From Arachnia propionica (lineage in GTDB: Bacteria > Actinomycetota > Actinomycetes > Propionibacteriales > Propionibacteriaceae), in contig NZ_RQZG01000008.1 in NCBI RefSeq assembly GCF_003859805.1, positions 141,912 through 205,911 on the forward strand: 64,000 nt of DNA, read 5' to 3'. This document shows positions 44,864-54,816 of this stretch, piece after piece. The position numbers were made by a program, and so were the translations under genes. The notes under the pieces were generated by a model. That model ran no database searches and was not told the origin of the DNA. It saw only the letters and a list, made by a program, of their open reading frames with translations. The stretch's first letter is position 1, and each line of letters begins with the position of its first letter.

Positions 44864-47452
44864 ATGACTGAACCCACGTCCAACGATGCCGCCCTGCCGG
44901 GGCGCCCTCGGGTCCATCAACTCGCCAAGCACATCGGTGTCACCAGCAAGGAGCTGCTCGCCGAACTCGCCGAACTCGGGCACGAGGTCAAGAGCGCCTC
45001 CTCGGTGGTCCCGCCCGAGGGGATCGAGGCCGTCCTGGCGCGTCGCGCGCCCGAGGAGGAAGCGGAGGCAACCGAGCCGGAGCCCCTGCCCGAGGTGCAG
45101 GAGGAGCTCCCCGAGGCACCGCAGCCGACCCGCCGTCGCCGTCGTGCCGCGTCCCGACCCGCCGGGCCTCCGGTGGAGGTGGCCGTACCAGCTGCTGAGA
45201 TCCCGGTCACGACGGTGGCCGCAACCGCGGTCCAGTCGGTGGACCCGGACCAGGGCCACACCGAGGACGGTGCTCCCCGGCAGCGTCGTCGTCGTGCCAC
45301 CCGGGCCGCGGGTGGACCGAGCGCCGAGCAGGGTGGTGCCGAGGTCGTGAAGGCTGAAACGGTGGATGAGGCGGCCACACCTGAGGCGTCAACCCCGGAG
45401 ACCGTCGAGGACAGGCCCGCGGAGGAGACGGCACCGCGTGGTCGCCGTCGTCGTGCAGGCCGTGGTCGCAGCCGTGTCACGGAGGAGGTCGCACCCGAGG
45501 AGTCCCGGGCGGAGGCGGAATCCGAATCCGCGGATGACGGCATCGCAGCCGCGTTGCGGATGGCCGAGGAGGCAGCCCGGAGTCGTCGCGCGACGATCAA
45601 GGATCCGTTCGCCGTCACGGCGGAGGGACGCACCGAGACCCTGGCGAAACTGGCCGATGCCATCGCTGAGGTGGGGGAGCCCCAGACGGAGGAGGACGAG
45701 GGGTCCGACGAGGGCACCGAGGACGTCGAGACCGGGGATGCCGCCGAGGACGAGCGGCCCGGTCGTCGTCGGCGTCGTCGTGGCGGTCGTCGTCGCCGCC
45801 GTGGGCGTGACGCCGAGGACGAGAGCGAGACGTCCGAGGACTCCGAGGAGGCCGGTGAGGTCGGTGACGACCAGGACAGCGAGGAGGAGTCCGACCAGGA
45901 CAACGGGGACGGCGGCGAGAACGCCGACTCCGAGGAGGAGACCGGGACGAGGCGGCGCAGGCGTCGTCGCCGTCGCTCCTCGGAGGCCAAGGGCAGCTCC
46001 GACGACGAGGTGACCGGCATCGAGGGATCCACCCGGATGGAGGCGAAACGCCAGCGTCGCAAGGAGAACCGCGCCGCGGGACGGCGTCGCGCACCGATCC
46101 TGAGCGAGGCGGAGTTCCTGGCCAGGCGTGAGTCCGTGGATCGTCAGATGGTGATCCGGCAGCGTGAGGACTACACCCAGCTCGCGGTCCTGGAGGACGG
46201 GGTGCTGGTGGAGCACTACGTGGACCGGGCCTCGGCCACCTCGCTCATCGGCAACGTCTACCTGGGGCGGGTGCAGAACGTGCTGCCCAGCATGGAGGCC
46301 GCCTTCATCGACATCGGCCGTGGCCGCAACGCCGTGCTGTACGCGGGCGAGGTGGACTGGGACTCCTTCGGGGTCACCGCCGAGGACCGCAAGGTGGAGA
46401 AGGTCTTCAAGTCGGGGCAGACCGTGCTGGTGCAGGTCACGAAGGACCCCGTCGGTGCGAAGGGGGCCCGGTTGACCGGGCACATCTCCCTGCCCGGTCG
46501 CTACATCGTCTACTCACCCGGTGGTCATCTCTCCGGGATCTCCCGCAAGCTGCCCGACAGTGAGCGCGCCCGGCTGAGGCAGATCCTGGGTGAGCTCATC
46601 TCCGACGACGAGTCGGTCATCGTGCGCACCGCGGCCGAGGGGGTCTCCGCCGAGGAACTCGTCCGCGACGTCAACCGGCTGAAGGCGCAGTGGGAGGTCA
46701 TCGAGAAGAAGGTGGCCGCGGGCAAGGCCCCTGAGGCCCTCTATGCGGAGCCCGATCTGACGCTGCGCATCGTGCGTGACCTCTACACCGAGGACTTCCG
46801 CCAACTGACCGTCCAGGGGGATGACGCCCACGAGGCCATCACCGCCTACGTCAGCCACGTCGCCCCGCACCTGGCGGATCGGGTGGAGCGGTTCGAGCCG
46901 GGGGAGGACGGGCGTGACATCTTCGCCCAGCACCGCATCGACGAGCAGATCGCCAAGGCCCTGGAGCGCAAGGTGTTCCTGCCCTCCGGAGGGTCGCTGG
47001 TCATCGACCGCACCGAGGCGATGACCGTCATCGACGTGAACACCGGACGTTTCACCGGCTCCGGGGGCAATCTCGAGGCCACCGTCACCAGCAACAACCT
47101 GGAGGCCGCGGAGGAGATCGTGCGGCAGTTGAGACTGCGGGACCTCGGCGGCATCATCGTGATCGACTTCATCGACATGGTGCTGCCGAGCAACCGGGAG
47201 CTGCTGCTGCGACGGCTCGTCGAGTGCCTCGGCCGCGACCGGACCCGTCACCAGGTGGCGGAGGTCACCAGCCTCGGACTGGTGCAGCTGACCCGCAAAC
47301 GCATCGGCACCGGCCTGGCGGAGGCCTTCACCGAGGAGTGCGAGCACTGCCACGGTGCCGGGTACCTCCGTTTCGACGACCCGGTCGACTCCCAGGCCCC
47401 GGCTGACGGTGGTGAGCGGAAGTCGGGCGGTCGCCGTCGGAAGAAGAGCTGA
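44864..47452 (+). CDS. rne: ribonuclease E/G with IF-2-like N-terminal domain
   Basis: 862 residues from the ATG at 44864. Residues about 15-55 (RVHQLAKHIGVTSKELLAEL) match the N-terminal domain of initiation factor IF-2. A long acidic and Arg-rich disordered region follows (about 60-410, with several RRRRR runs). The catalytic core runs from ENRAAGRRRAPILSEAEF to the S1 domain (LVEHYVDRASATSLIGNVYLGRVQ), DNase-like VIDVNTGRFTGSGG and the zinc-link CEHCHGAGYL. It starts mRNA decay and matures rRNA. Two arginine-rich clusters could bind RNA. Confidence 0.93.
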   Translation: MTEPTSNDAALPGRPRVHQLAKHIGVTSKELLAELAELGHEVKSASSVVPPEGIEAVLARRAPEEEAEATEPEPLPEVQEELPEAPQPTRRRRRAASRPAGPPVEVAVPAAEIPVTTVAATAVQSVDPDQGHTEDGAPRQRRRRATRAAGGPSAEQGGAEVVKAETVDEAATPEASTPETVEDRPAEETAPRGRRRRAGRGRSRVTEEVAPEESRAEAESESADDGIAAALRMAEEAARSRRATIKDPFAVTAEGRTETLAKLADAIAEVGEPQTEEDEGSDEGTEDVETGDAAEDERPGRRRRRRGGRRRRRGRDAEDESETSEDSEEAGEVGDDQDSEEESDQDNGDGGENADSEEETGTRRRRRRRRRSSEAKGSSDDEVTGIEGSTRMEAKRQRRKENRAAGRRRAPILSEAEFLARRESVDRQMVIRQREDYTQLAVLEDGVLVEHYVDRASATSLIGNVYLGRVQNVLPSMEAAFIDIGRGRNAVLYAGEVDWDSFGVTAEDRKVEKVFKSGQTVLVQVTKDPVGAKGARLTGHISLPGRYIVYSPGGHLSGISRKLPDSERARLRQILGELISDDESVIVRTAAEGVSAEELVRDVNRLKAQWEVIEKKVAAGKAPEALYAEPDLTLRIVRDLYTEDFRQLTVQGDDAHEAITAYVSHVAPHLADRVERFEPGEDGRDIFAQHRIDEQIAKALERKVFLPSGGSLVIDRTEAMTVIDVNTGRFTGSGGNLEATVTSNNLEAAEEIVRQLRLRDLGGIIVIDFIDMVLPSNRELLLRRLVECLGRDRTRHQVAEVTSLGLVQLTRKRIGTGLAEAFTEECEHCHGAGYLRFDDPVDSQAPADGGERKSGGRRRKKS

Positions 47453-47460
47453 CGTGCAAC

Positions 47461-47494
47461 GCGCCTCCCGTCGGTTTGACCGGCGGGAGAGCGC
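47461..47494 (+). terminator. GC-rich hairpin after rne, probable terminator
   Basis: CTCCCGTCGG pairs with CCGGCGGGAG (one wobble) around TTTGA, with an outer GCGC/GCGC pair. It starts 8 bases after the rne stop. There is no T-run, so termination may be weak or Rho-linked. Confidence 0.5.
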
Positions 47495-47614
47495 AACGTA
47501 GAGTTGTCCCCCGGTGTTGTGAGCCGTGCCCCATGCGCGCGGACGGGCACCACGCCCCCTGGCCTGACGGCCGCAGGGGATTCAGACGTGAGAAACCAAG
47601 AAGGTAGGTCAGGC

Positions 47615-47923
47615 GTGTACGCGATCGTGCGCAGTGGCGGACGCCAGCACAAGGTGGCTGTTGGCGACATCCTCGACATCGACCTGGTGTCTGAAGGCGT
47701 CGGCGAGACCGTCAACCTGCAGCCGCTGCTGCTGGTCGATGGCGACACCGTGACCTCCGACGCCAAGGCCCTCGGCAAGGTCTCCGTGACCGCAGAGGTG
47801 CTTGGTCTGTCCAAGGGTCCGAAGATCCGGATCCTCAAGTACAAGAACAAGACCGGCTACAAGAAGCGCCAGGGTCACCGTCAGCGGTACACCCAGGTCA
47901 AGGTCACCGACATCAAGAACTGA
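47615..47923 (+). CDS. rplU: 50S ribosomal protein L21
   Basis: 102 residues from the GTG at 47615 (normal length); longer frames start in the leader. [20 protein letters not shown] and [19 protein letters not shown] are the family signature. Binds 23S rRNA. The 160-base gap before it contains a hairpin and presumably the promoter of the rplU-rpmA pair. Confidence 0.96.
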   Translation: MYAIVRSGGRQHKVAVGDILDIDLVSEGVGETVNLQPLLLVDGDTVTSDAKALGKVSVTAEVLGLSKGPKIRILKYKNKTGYKKRQGHRQRYTQVKVTDIKN

Positions 47924-47935
47924 GGTAGCAGCACA

Positions 47936-48193
47936 ATGGCACACAAGAAGGGCGCGTCCTCGACGCGGAACGGTCGTGACTCCAACGCCCAGCGCCTCGG
48001 TGTGAAGCGCTTCGGCGGACAGCTGGTCGGTGCCGGGGAGATCCTCGTGCGCCAGCACGGCACCCATTTCCACCCCGGCGACAACGTCGGTCGTGGTGGC
48101 GACGACACCCTGTTCGCCCTCGCTGCCGGCCACGTGACCTTCGGGGTCAAGCGCGGTCGCCGCGTCGTCAGCATCGCTCCGGTCGAGGCCTGA
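47936..48193 (+). CDS. rpmA: 50S ribosomal protein L27
   Basis: 85 residues. [20 protein letters not shown] at the N-terminus (placed near the peptidyl transferase centre) and [20 protein letters not shown] follow the family. It lies 12 bases after rplU and is followed by a terminator-like hairpin. Confidence 0.97.
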   Translation: MAHKKGASSTRNGRDSNAQRLGVKRFGGQLVGAGEILVRQHGTHFHPGDNVGRGGDDTLFALAAGHVTFGVKRGRRVVSIAPVEA

Positions 48194-48213
48194 TCCTCGA
48201 CCACGAGCACGAG

Positions 48214-48250
48214 CGACGGGCCTGCCTGATGGTGGGCCCGTCGTTTTCGT
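48214..48250 (+). terminator. intrinsic terminator or attenuator between rpmA and obgE
   Basis: CGACGGGCC (48214-48222) pairs perfectly with GGCCCGTCG (48235-48243), followed by TTTTCGTCTT. It is 20 bases after the rpmA stop and 26 before obgE, so it would reduce read-through from the ribosomal genes. Confidence 0.75.
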
Positions 48251-48275
48251 CTTCCGCACCAGCCAGGAGGAACCC

Positions 48276-49751
48276 ATGGCCATCCCGTCCTTCGTCGACC
48301 GCGTGAAACTGACCGTCCAGGCCGGAAATGGTGGTCACGGCTGTGCCTCCGTGCACCGTGAGAAGTTCAAGCCACTCGGGGGCCCCGACGGTGGCAACGG
48401 TGGCGACGGCGGATCGGTGATCCTCAGGGTGAGTGAGAATCTCAACTCGCTGGTGGAGTACCACCGGCAATCGGTGCGCAAGGCCACCAATGGGCAACCC
48501 GGCAGGGGGGATCACCAGCACGGTGCGAAGGGCGAGGACGTGGTGCTGGCCGTCCCCGCGGGCACGGTCGTCTCCGATGTCACCACGGGGGAGCACCTGG
48601 CCGACCTGACCGAGATCGGCGATGAATTCGTCGTGGCCGTCGGCGGCAAGGGAGGGCTCGGGAACGAGGCCCTGGCCACAGCGGCGCGGAAGGCCCCCGG
48701 CTTCGCCCTGCTGGGCGAGGAGGGGCAGTCCCGGCTGATCCAGATGGAGCTCAAGGTCCTGGCCGATGTCGGCCTGGTGGGGTTCCCGTCGGCGGGCAAG
48801 TCGTCGCTCATCGCAGCCATCTCCCGGGCCCGGCCCAAGATCGCCGACTATCCGTTCACCACGCTGGTGCCGAACCTGGGGGTGGTGGTGGCCGGGGAGG
48901 TCACCTACACCGTCGCGGACGTGCCGGGACTGATCGAGGGGGCCTCTGCGGGCAAGGGGTTGGGCTTTGACTTCCTGCGGCACATCGAGCGCTGCCAGGC
49001 GATCGTCCACGTCATCGACCTGGGGACCTGGGAGCCCGGTCGGGAACCACTCGGTGATCTCGACGTCATCGAGGGCGAGCTGAAGGCCCACGGCGGTCTG
49101 GAGGATCGGGTGCGCCTGGTCGCACTGAACAAGGTCGACCTGCCGGATGCGCCCGAGCTGGCGGCCCTGGCCCGTCCGGAACTCGAGGCGCGAGGGTATC
49201 GGGTCTTCGAGATCTCGACGAAGACCGGCACCGGGCTGAACGAGCTGAGGTTCGCGATGGCGGAGATCGTCGCCGCGCACCGAGCCCAGCTGGCCGAGGA
49301 GAAGCCTGAACCACGTCCGGTGCTCCGGCCGAAGCCCGTCGGGCGGGCTGCCGGAGACGACTCGTTCACCATCGTGAGGCAGGGGGACGGCGACGGTGGC
49401 CTCCTGTGGCGGGTGCGTGGCACCAAGCCGGAGCGTTGGATCCGCCAGACCGATTTCAACAACGCCGAGGCGGTCGGGTACCTCGCGGACCGGCTCAACC
49501 GGCTGGGGGTCGAGGACGAGTTGCTCAGGCTCGGGGCCGAGGAGGGTGATGCCGTGGCCATCGGTGGCGAGGACGCCGTCATCTTCGACTTCCGGCCGCA
49601 GATCGCCACCGGTGCCGAGATCCTGGCCAGGCGGGGTGAGGACCAGCGGTTCGAGACCGAGCGTCCGGCCGCCACCCGTCGTCGTCGGCTGGACGCGGAG
49701 TACCACGCGTGGAAGGCGGAGCAGCAGGGGCTCGGTGAGCATGAGGGCTGA
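48276..49751 (+). CDS. obgE: GTPase Obg/CgtA
   Basis: 491 residues. The glycine-rich Obg fold ([29 protein letters not shown]) is followed by the G domain: P-loop [19 protein letters not shown] (G3) and NKVDLPD (G4). The C-terminal OCT domain is present (residues about 350-430). It acts in ribosome assembly and stress control. AGGAGG lies before the ATG at 48276. It overlaps proB by 11 bases. Confidence 0.96.
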   Translation: MAIPSFVDRVKLTVQAGNGGHGCASVHREKFKPLGGPDGGNGGDGGSVILRVSENLNSLVEYHRQSVRKATNGQPGRGDHQHGAKGEDVVLAVPAGTVVSDVTTGEHLADLTEIGDEFVVAVGGKGGLGNEALATAARKAPGFALLGEEGQSRLIQMELKVLADVGLVGFPSAGKSSLIAAISRARPKIADYPFTTLVPNLGVVVAGEVTYTVADVPGLIEGASAGKGLGFDFLRHIERCQAIVHVIDLGTWEPGREPLGDLDVIEGELKAHGGLEDRVRLVALNKVDLPDAPELAALARPELEARGYRVFEISTKTGTGLNELRFAMAEIVAAHRAQLAEEKPEPRPVLRPKPVGRAAGDDSFTIVRQGDGDGGLLWRVRGTKPERWIRQTDFNNAEAVGYLADRLNRLGVEDELLRLGAEEGDAVAIGGEDAVIFDFRPQIATGAEILARRGEDQRFETERPAATRRRRLDAEYHAWKAEQQGLGEHEG

Positions 49752-50811
49752 GGTCGCCGATGCCGAACGGATCGTCGTCAAGATCGGTTCCTCCTCGCTG
49801 ACCGATGAGACGGGACACCTGGCCCCGGGACGGGTGGCGGAGCTGGCCGAGCACGTCGCCGCCCTGCACGCCAGGGGAACGAAGGTGGTCCTGGTGTCCT
49901 CCGGGGCGATCGCCTCCGCGCTGCTGCCGTTGGGCCTGACCAGACGTCCGGGTGATCTGGAGACCCAGCAGGCGGCGGCAGCGGTGGGCCAGGGAATCCT
50001 GGTGCGCCACTACAGTGACGCATTCGCCGTGCATGGGCTCCTGGTGGCCCAGATCCTGCTGACCGCCGGGGATCTGCAGGACGGGCGCAGCTACCGCAAT
50101 GCGCTCAACACCGTCTCCCGCCTGCTCAGACTCGGGGTGATCCCGGTCATCAACGAGAACGACACCGTCGCCACGTCCGAGATCCGCTTCGGTGACAACG
50201 ATCGGCTCGCTGCCCTGGTGGCGCACCTGGTGCGGGCGGATGCCCTGGTGATCCTCAGTGATGTCGACGGGCTCTACACCGCCCATCCCGCTGAGCCGGG
50301 GGCCGAGCTGATCCGTCGGGTCCCCGACATCGCGCAGTTGACCGCCGACACCTCCCGGGTCGGGTCCCGGGTGGGCACCGGGGGGATGAGCACCAAGGTG
50401 GAGGCCGCGCGGATCGCCACCTCCGGTGGGGTGAGCGTGGTGCTGGCCCATGCCGACCAGCTGCGGAGGGCACTCGACGGTCAGGAGGTCGGTACCTTCT
50501 TCGATGCGACGGGGCGCAGGCGCCCCCGTCGGATGTTGTGGCTGGCGCACGCGGCCGAGGTCCGTGGTGTGCTGCGGATCGATGAGGGGGCCGAGCGTGC
50601 CCTCGGGCAGGGACGGGCGTCCCTGCTGGCAGCAGGGATCATCGAGATTGTGGGAGAGTTTGAGGCCGGTGACCCGGTCGATATCATCGGCCTCTCCGGT
50701 GATCTGCTGGCCCGTGGGCTGGTGGACTGTGCTGCCCAGACCCTGGCCCGCCGGGTGTGTGACGGGGGACTGGCGGTGCATCGTGACTTGCTGATCGAGA
50801 TGGTGCAGTAG
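49741..50811 (+). CDS. proB: glutamate 5-kinase
   Basis: 356 residues with an amino acid kinase domain ([65 protein letters not shown]) and a C-terminal PUA domain. First step of proline synthesis. The ATG at 49741 overlaps the obgE end by 11 bases; a GTG at 49735 is an alternative. The stop TAG overlaps the next start GTG by 1 base. Confidence 0.95.
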   Translation: MRAEVADAERIVVKIGSSSLTDETGHLAPGRVAELAEHVAALHARGTKVVLVSSGAIASALLPLGLTRRPGDLETQQAAAAVGQGILVRHYSDAFAVHGLLVAQILLTAGDLQDGRSYRNALNTVSRLLRLGVIPVINENDTVATSEIRFGDNDRLAALVAHLVRADALVILSDVDGLYTAHPAEPGAELIRRVPDIAQLTADTSRVGSRVGTGGMSTKVEAARIATSGGVSVVLAHADQLRRALDGQEVGTFFDATGRRRPRRMLWLAHAAEVRGVLRIDEGAERALGQGRASLLAAGIIEIVGEFEAGDPVDIIGLSGDLLARGLVDCAAQTLARRVCDGGLAVHRDLLIEMVQ

Positions 50812-51434
50812 TGGGTTTTCTTGACGTGTTGGGCTGGGTCGCCGCCTGCACAGGGATGGTCTCGGGTTTGCCGCAGCTGGTGCGGCTCCTGCGGGAGCGG
50901 ACCAGTGCCGGTGTGTCGTTGCCGATGTGGCAGCTGAACGTGGCTGCCCTGTATGCGTGGAGCTGCCACGGTTTCCACATCGGGCAGTTCAGCCTGCTGA
51001 TCTCGAACCTGTTGTTGGCCGTGACCTCGACGGCGGTGGTGGTGATGATCTGCCGGGACCGGGGGCAGCCGGTGTGGCTGAAGCTGATCCCGCCACTGCT
51101 GTTGAGCGCCTTCCTGTTCGGCGTGATCGATCTGCTGCTCGGTCCGCTGGTCTACGGACTGGTTGCCGTGCTGCCGTTGGCCGTCGGACAGGTCACCCAG
51201 TTCCTCGACCTGCGCAACTCCGTCGACATCTCGGGGGTCTCGGGAGGTTTCCTGGTGGTCAACCTGCTGGTGCAGGCACTGTGGCTGGTGTGGGCGCTGC
51301 TGATGCGGGAGCACGCCGTCACCGCCGCGTCGACGGTGATGACCACCCTGACCGCCCTCAATCTCGGCTTCTACCTCTGGCGTGCGATTCCGGGTCGTGG
51401 TCGAGGCAGCTCGCTGGGGCAGCCTGCTCAGTAG
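50811..51434 (+). CDS. PQ-loop/SWEET-like membrane protein
   Basis: 207 residues, seven predicted membrane segments in two three-helix bundles. The N-terminal VLGWVAACTGMVSGLPQLVRL carries the PQ motif, and SAGVSLPMWQLNVAALYAWS fits the family (MtN3/SWEET/PQ-loop). A second half starts at about residue 105 (VLPLAVGQVTQFLDLRN). PQ-loop proteins move sugars or cationic amino acids. It sits between proB and proA, overlapping the proB stop by one base, with proA 9 bases after its end. Its relation to proline synthesis is unknown. Confidence 0.7.
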   Translation: MGFLDVLGWVAACTGMVSGLPQLVRLLRERTSAGVSLPMWQLNVAALYAWSCHGFHIGQFSLLISNLLLAVTSTAVVVMICRDRGQPVWLKLIPPLLLSAFLFGVIDLLLGPLVYGLVAVLPLAVGQVTQFLDLRNSVDISGVSGGFLVVNLLVQALWLVWALLMREHAVTAASTVMTTLTALNLGFYLWRAIPGRGRGSSLGQPAQ

Positions 51435-51443
51435 ACTCCGGAC

Positions 51444-52685
51444 ATGGAGTTCCAGGCACAGGCCCGGGCGGCGCGTGAGGCGAGCCGTCAGGTGGCCATT
51501 CTCACCCGTGACGTGAAGGATCGTGCCCTGCACGCGATGGCCGACGCCTTGGCCGCGGCCCAGGAGGAGCTGCTCGCGGCGAACCGGCTGGACGTCGAGG
51601 CGGCCCGGGCATCCGGCACACCGGATCCCATGATCGACCGGCTGCGGCTCGACGGGGAACGCGTGGCGGGCATGGTCCAGGGGTTGCGTGATGTCGCGTC
51701 GTTGGCCGATCCGGTCGGGGACGTGGAGCGGGGCTGGCGGTTGCCCAACGGGGTCGAGGTGACCCGGGTGCGGGTGCCCTTCGGGGTGGTCGGGATCATC
51801 TACGAGAGTCGCCCCAATGTCACCGCCGATGCGGCCGGCCTGTGCGTGAAGTCCGGCAACGCGGCGCTGCTTCGCGGCTCCAGCACCGCCATCGAGTCGA
51901 ACCGGGTCACCGTCGCGGCGCTCAGGGCCGGGCTGGAGGCCACGGGGATCGATCCGAACGTGGTGTCACTGGTGGAGGGCGGCCGGGAGGTGACGGCGGA
52001 GCTCATGGCTGCCAGGGGACTGGTGGACGTGCTCATCCCCCGTGGCGGCGCGGGGCTCATCAACGCCGTCGTCGAGGGTGCGAAGGTGCCGGTGATCGAG
52101 ACGGGCACCGGGAACTGTCACCTGTTCATCGACGCCACCGCCGATCATGACAAGGCACTGCGGATCCTCGCGAACGCGAAGATCCAGCGACCGAGTGTCT
52201 GCAACGCCGTCGAGACCCTCCTGGTGCACGAGGATGTGGCGGCGGAGTTCCTGCCGAAGGCGTTGCAGCTGCTGAGTGAGGCGGGGGTCACCGTGCACGG
52301 CACACCTCAGGTGCAGACCTTCTCATCCGATGTGGTCCCGGCCGGGGTGGCGGAGTTCGATGCGGAGTACCTGTCGATGGACATCGCGGCGACGGTGGTG
52401 CCGGACCTGGATGCGGCGATCACACACATCAGGCAGCACACGAGCGGTCACTCGGAGACCATCGTCACCGAGTCCAGGAAGAGCGCGGAGCGTTTCGTCG
52501 CGGAGATCGACGCGGCGGCGGTGCTCGTCAACGTGTCCAGTCGTTTCGTCGACGGCGGCCAGTTCGGTTTCGGCGCGGAGATCGGCATCTCGACCCAGAA
52601 ACTCCACGCCAGGGGACCGATGGGGCTCGCGGAGCTGACCTCGACGAAGTACGTCCTGCAGGGGGACGGCCAGATCCGTCAATGA
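51444..52685 (+). CDS. proA: gamma-glutamyl phosphate reductase
   Basis: 413 residues, full length. [53 protein letters not shown] and [10 protein letters not shown], then the catalytic Cys in [15 protein letters not shown]. It is the second proline synthesis step, reducing glutamyl phosphate to the semialdehyde with NADPH. Separated from proB by the PQ-loop gene. Confidence 0.96.
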   Translation: MEFQAQARAAREASRQVAILTRDVKDRALHAMADALAAAQEELLAANRLDVEAARASGTPDPMIDRLRLDGERVAGMVQGLRDVASLADPVGDVERGWRLPNGVEVTRVRVPFGVVGIIYESRPNVTADAAGLCVKSGNAALLRGSSTAIESNRVTVAALRAGLEATGIDPNVVSLVEGGREVTAELMAARGLVDVLIPRGGAGLINAVVEGAKVPVIETGTGNCHLFIDATADHDKALRILANAKIQRPSVCNAVETLLVHEDVAAEFLPKALQLLSEAGVTVHGTPQVQTFSSDVVPAGVAEFDAEYLSMDIAATVVPDLDAAITHIRQHTSGHSETIVTESRKSAERFVAEIDAAAVLVNVSSRFVDGGQFGFGAEIGISTQKLHARGPMGLAELTSTKYVLQGDGQIRQ

Positions 52686-52701
52686 CGCCCCGTGGCCAAA
52701 G

Positions 52702-53604
52702 GTGTGGCGATATCTTGTGACTCGGATCGAAGCGGCCCAGCAGGCCGTCGGGGGGATCGCGGTGGGGGCCAGTCACGCCGGTATCCGGGCAGAGGTGCCG
52801 GGCTTCCCCGGTCTGGAGACCGGAACCAGCCGACAGTGGAATGGTCAGAGCGTCACCGTCGTGGTGTGGCTGGACTGCGAGTGGTTCTTCGAGGACGGCA
52901 GCCTCGTGGCCATCGGGACCGTCGAGAACAGTGATGGCCGAACCGTCGACGGCATCGCGCCCGGGCAGCGGATCAGTGAGGCCGAGGAGTATCTCGGGCA
53001 GCCCATCGCGCAGCTGACCGAGGATGATTCGCGGGTCAGGGTGTACCCGGCCAACCAGACCGGACTCCACTGGCGGGTGGTGACCGGCACCGACGACGTG
53101 ATCCGACGGATCGTGCTGTGTCGCTGCGCCCCGACCCCCGACGCCCTGGTGCTCTCCTTCGAGGGGCTCGGCCAGTGGAAGATCAGTGGTGCCGGGCTTG
53201 TCGAGCGAGGTGACTTGGTGCCTGAGGCTGGAATCTGCGAAGGATGGTTGATTCCGACTGGATACGAGGATGATGGGTTCACGATTCGACGGCTCGACCT
53301 TGCAGAGGGAACAGCTCCCTACGAGATCTGGGTCGCAACGCCGGCCTCCGGAAAGCAGAGCCCAGTGGTCACCTACGCCGGAGCCAGGATCGGAATGTCA
53401 TTGGCAGAGGTCAAGAAGCTGCATCCTGATCTCAGGTTCGAGAGGAAGGGTGGTGAGCCGGGGGGAGAGCCAGTGGCTGTGGTCCGTTCCGGGGAACGAG
53501 AACTGATCTTCCTCTCGCAGACGATCGGAGATGTCGCCGATACGGCTGTGGTGGACCAGATGATCGTCAGGGACTGGCATCCGGAGCTCTACGGCGAGTG
53601 CTGA
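52702..53604 (+). CDS. hypothetical protein, about 300 residues
   Basis: I do not recognise this family. The GTG at 52702 gives 300 residues with no signal peptide or clear membrane segment. Two similar parts occur: GIAPGQRISEAEEYLGQPIA (about 90-110) and GARIGMSLAEVKKLHPDLRF (about 230-250), each followed by a strand-rich stretch, suggesting a duplicated domain. From about 53200 the codon use and base composition become less GC-biased than in proA and nadD, so it may be a later acquisition. Function unknown. Confidence 0.6.
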   Translation: MWRYLVTRIEAAQQAVGGIAVGASHAGIRAEVPGFPGLETGTSRQWNGQSVTVVVWLDCEWFFEDGSLVAIGTVENSDGRTVDGIAPGQRISEAEEYLGQPIAQLTEDDSRVRVYPANQTGLHWRVVTGTDDVIRRIVLCRCAPTPDALVLSFEGLGQWKISGAGLVERGDLVPEAGICEGWLIPTGYEDDGFTIRRLDLAEGTAPYEIWVATPASGKQSPVVTYAGARIGMSLAEVKKLHPDLRFERKGGEPGGEPVAVVRSGERELIFLSQTIGDVADTAVVDQMIVRDWHPELYGEC

Positions 53605-53634
53605 GATCTCCTGAGGGTGCCGAAACCGGCTAGC

Positions 53635-53775
53635 ATGCTCGGTGTGAACTTGCTGGAATCCGCCATCGGGAGTGCCGCACCGGTGCTGTCGGTGGTCATC
53701 GTGGCGTTCATGCTGGGGCTGGCGGCGTTCGGCTGGTGGCTGGGGGCGTCGAAGGGGCCGGGGAGGCGTGGATGA
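53635..53775 (+). CDS. small 46-residue single-span membrane peptide overlapping nadD
   Basis: A small frame from the ATG at 53635 with one long hydrophobic segment ([20 protein letters not shown]) and a basic tail ending [10 protein letters not shown]. Its stop overlaps the nadD ATG as ATGA, a coupling pattern seen across this window. No family is recognised. It could be a real membrane microprotein or a chance frame that sets nadD translation. The GTG at 53644 is an alternative start. Confidence 0.5.
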   Translation: MLGVNLLESAIGSAAPVLSVVIVAFMLGLAAFGWWLGASKGPGRRG

Positions 53776-54440
53776 CCACAACGGAACTGGCCGTTGCGCG
53801 CGTGGGGCGGGAGCGCCGGTACCGGTTGGGCGTGATGGGTGGCACGTTCGACCCGATCCACCACGGGCACCTCGTGGCCGCCAGTGAGGTGGCCGCCAGA
53901 TTCGAGTTGGACGAGGTGGTCTTCGTCCCGACGGGGATGCCGTGGCAGAAGGCGGATCGGCAGGTCTCGCATGCCGAGGACCGGTACCTCATGACCGTCA
54001 TCGCGACGGCGTCGAATCCCAGGTTCTCCGTGAGCCGGGTGGACATCGACAGGCCCGGCAACACCTACACCGTCGACACGCTCAAGGACCTGCGGCGGGA
54101 GCGGGGTGAGGACGTCGACCTGTTCTTCATCACCGGTGCTGACGCGGTCAGACAGATCCTCACCTGGCACGGGGCCGATGAGTTGTTCGACCTGGCCCAC
54201 TTCGTCGGGGTGACCCGGCCGGGGGTGCCGATGACCGAGGACGACCTCGCGCATCTGCCGGAGGGGGCGGTGACCCTGCTGGAGGTTCCCGCCCTGGCCA
54301 TCTCCTCCACGGACTGTCGCGCCCGGGTGCAGCGGTCCGAGCCGATCTGGTACCTGGTGCCGGACGGTATCGTCCAGTACATCGCCAAACGCGGGTTGTA
54401 CCCGCATCCCGAGACAGGAGTTCCCGTTGACCGTTCCTGA
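53772..54440 (+). CDS. nadD: nicotinate-nucleotide adenylyltransferase
   Basis: 222 residues. The nucleotidyltransferase core has [20 protein letters not shown] with the HxGH motif, [12 protein letters not shown] and [15 protein letters not shown], and the C-terminal [10 protein letters not shown] (ISST signature). It makes deamido-NAD. Overlaps the small peptide upstream and rsfS downstream. Confidence 0.95.
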   Translation: MTTTELAVARVGRERRYRLGVMGGTFDPIHHGHLVAASEVAARFELDEVVFVPTGMPWQKADRQVSHAEDRYLMTVIATASNPRFSVSRVDIDRPGNTYTVDTLKDLRRERGEDVDLFFITGADAVRQILTWHGADELFDLAHFVGVTRPGVPMTEDDLAHLPEGAVTLLEVPALAISSTDCRARVQRSEPIWYLVPDGIVQYIAKRGLYPHPETGVPVDRS

Positions 54441-54816
54441 TGCCGTCATCGGATGCGTCACCATTGCGGCCCGGGCCGCGGCCGACAAGCTCGGCACCAA
54501 CATCGTCGCCTTCGACGTGAGCGAGCAGTTGGCCATCACCGATGTCTTCCTCATCGTCTCCGCGAGGAACGAGCGCCAGGTCGGGGCCGTGGTGGATGCC
54601 GTCGAGGAGCAGCTCATCAAGCAGGCCGACCTCAAACCGGTGCGCCGGGAGGGGGACCGGGAGAACCGCTGGGTGCTGCTCGACTACATCGACTTCGTCG
54701 TCCACATCCAGCACACCGAGGAGCGCAGCCTCTACAACCTGGAGCGGTTGTGGAAGGACTGCCCGCAGATCGAGCTGGACGTCGAGGAGATCGCGGTCGA
54801 GGACGTCGAGGCGTGA
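54427..54816 (+). CDS. rsfS: ribosome silencing factor RsfS
   Basis: 129 residues from a TTG at 54427 inside the nadD end (14-base overlap). [41 protein letters not shown] and [15 protein letters not shown] are the family signature. It binds L14 and keeps the subunits apart in starvation. The unusual TTG start has AGGAG about 7 bases upstream. Overlaps the phosphatase by 4 bases. Confidence 0.93.
   Translation: MTVPDAVIGCVTIAARAAADKLGTNIVAFDVSEQLAITDVFLIVSARNERQVGAVVDAVEEQLIKQADLKPVRREGDRENRWVLLDYIDFVVHIQHTEERSLYNLERLWKDCPQIELDVEEIAVEDVEA

Noticed and set aside
45389..46483. 364-residue minus-strand frame within rne, and other long frames opposite housekeeping genes
   Set aside because: GC-rich codon bias produces long antisense frames; none shows recognisable motifs or ribosome sites.
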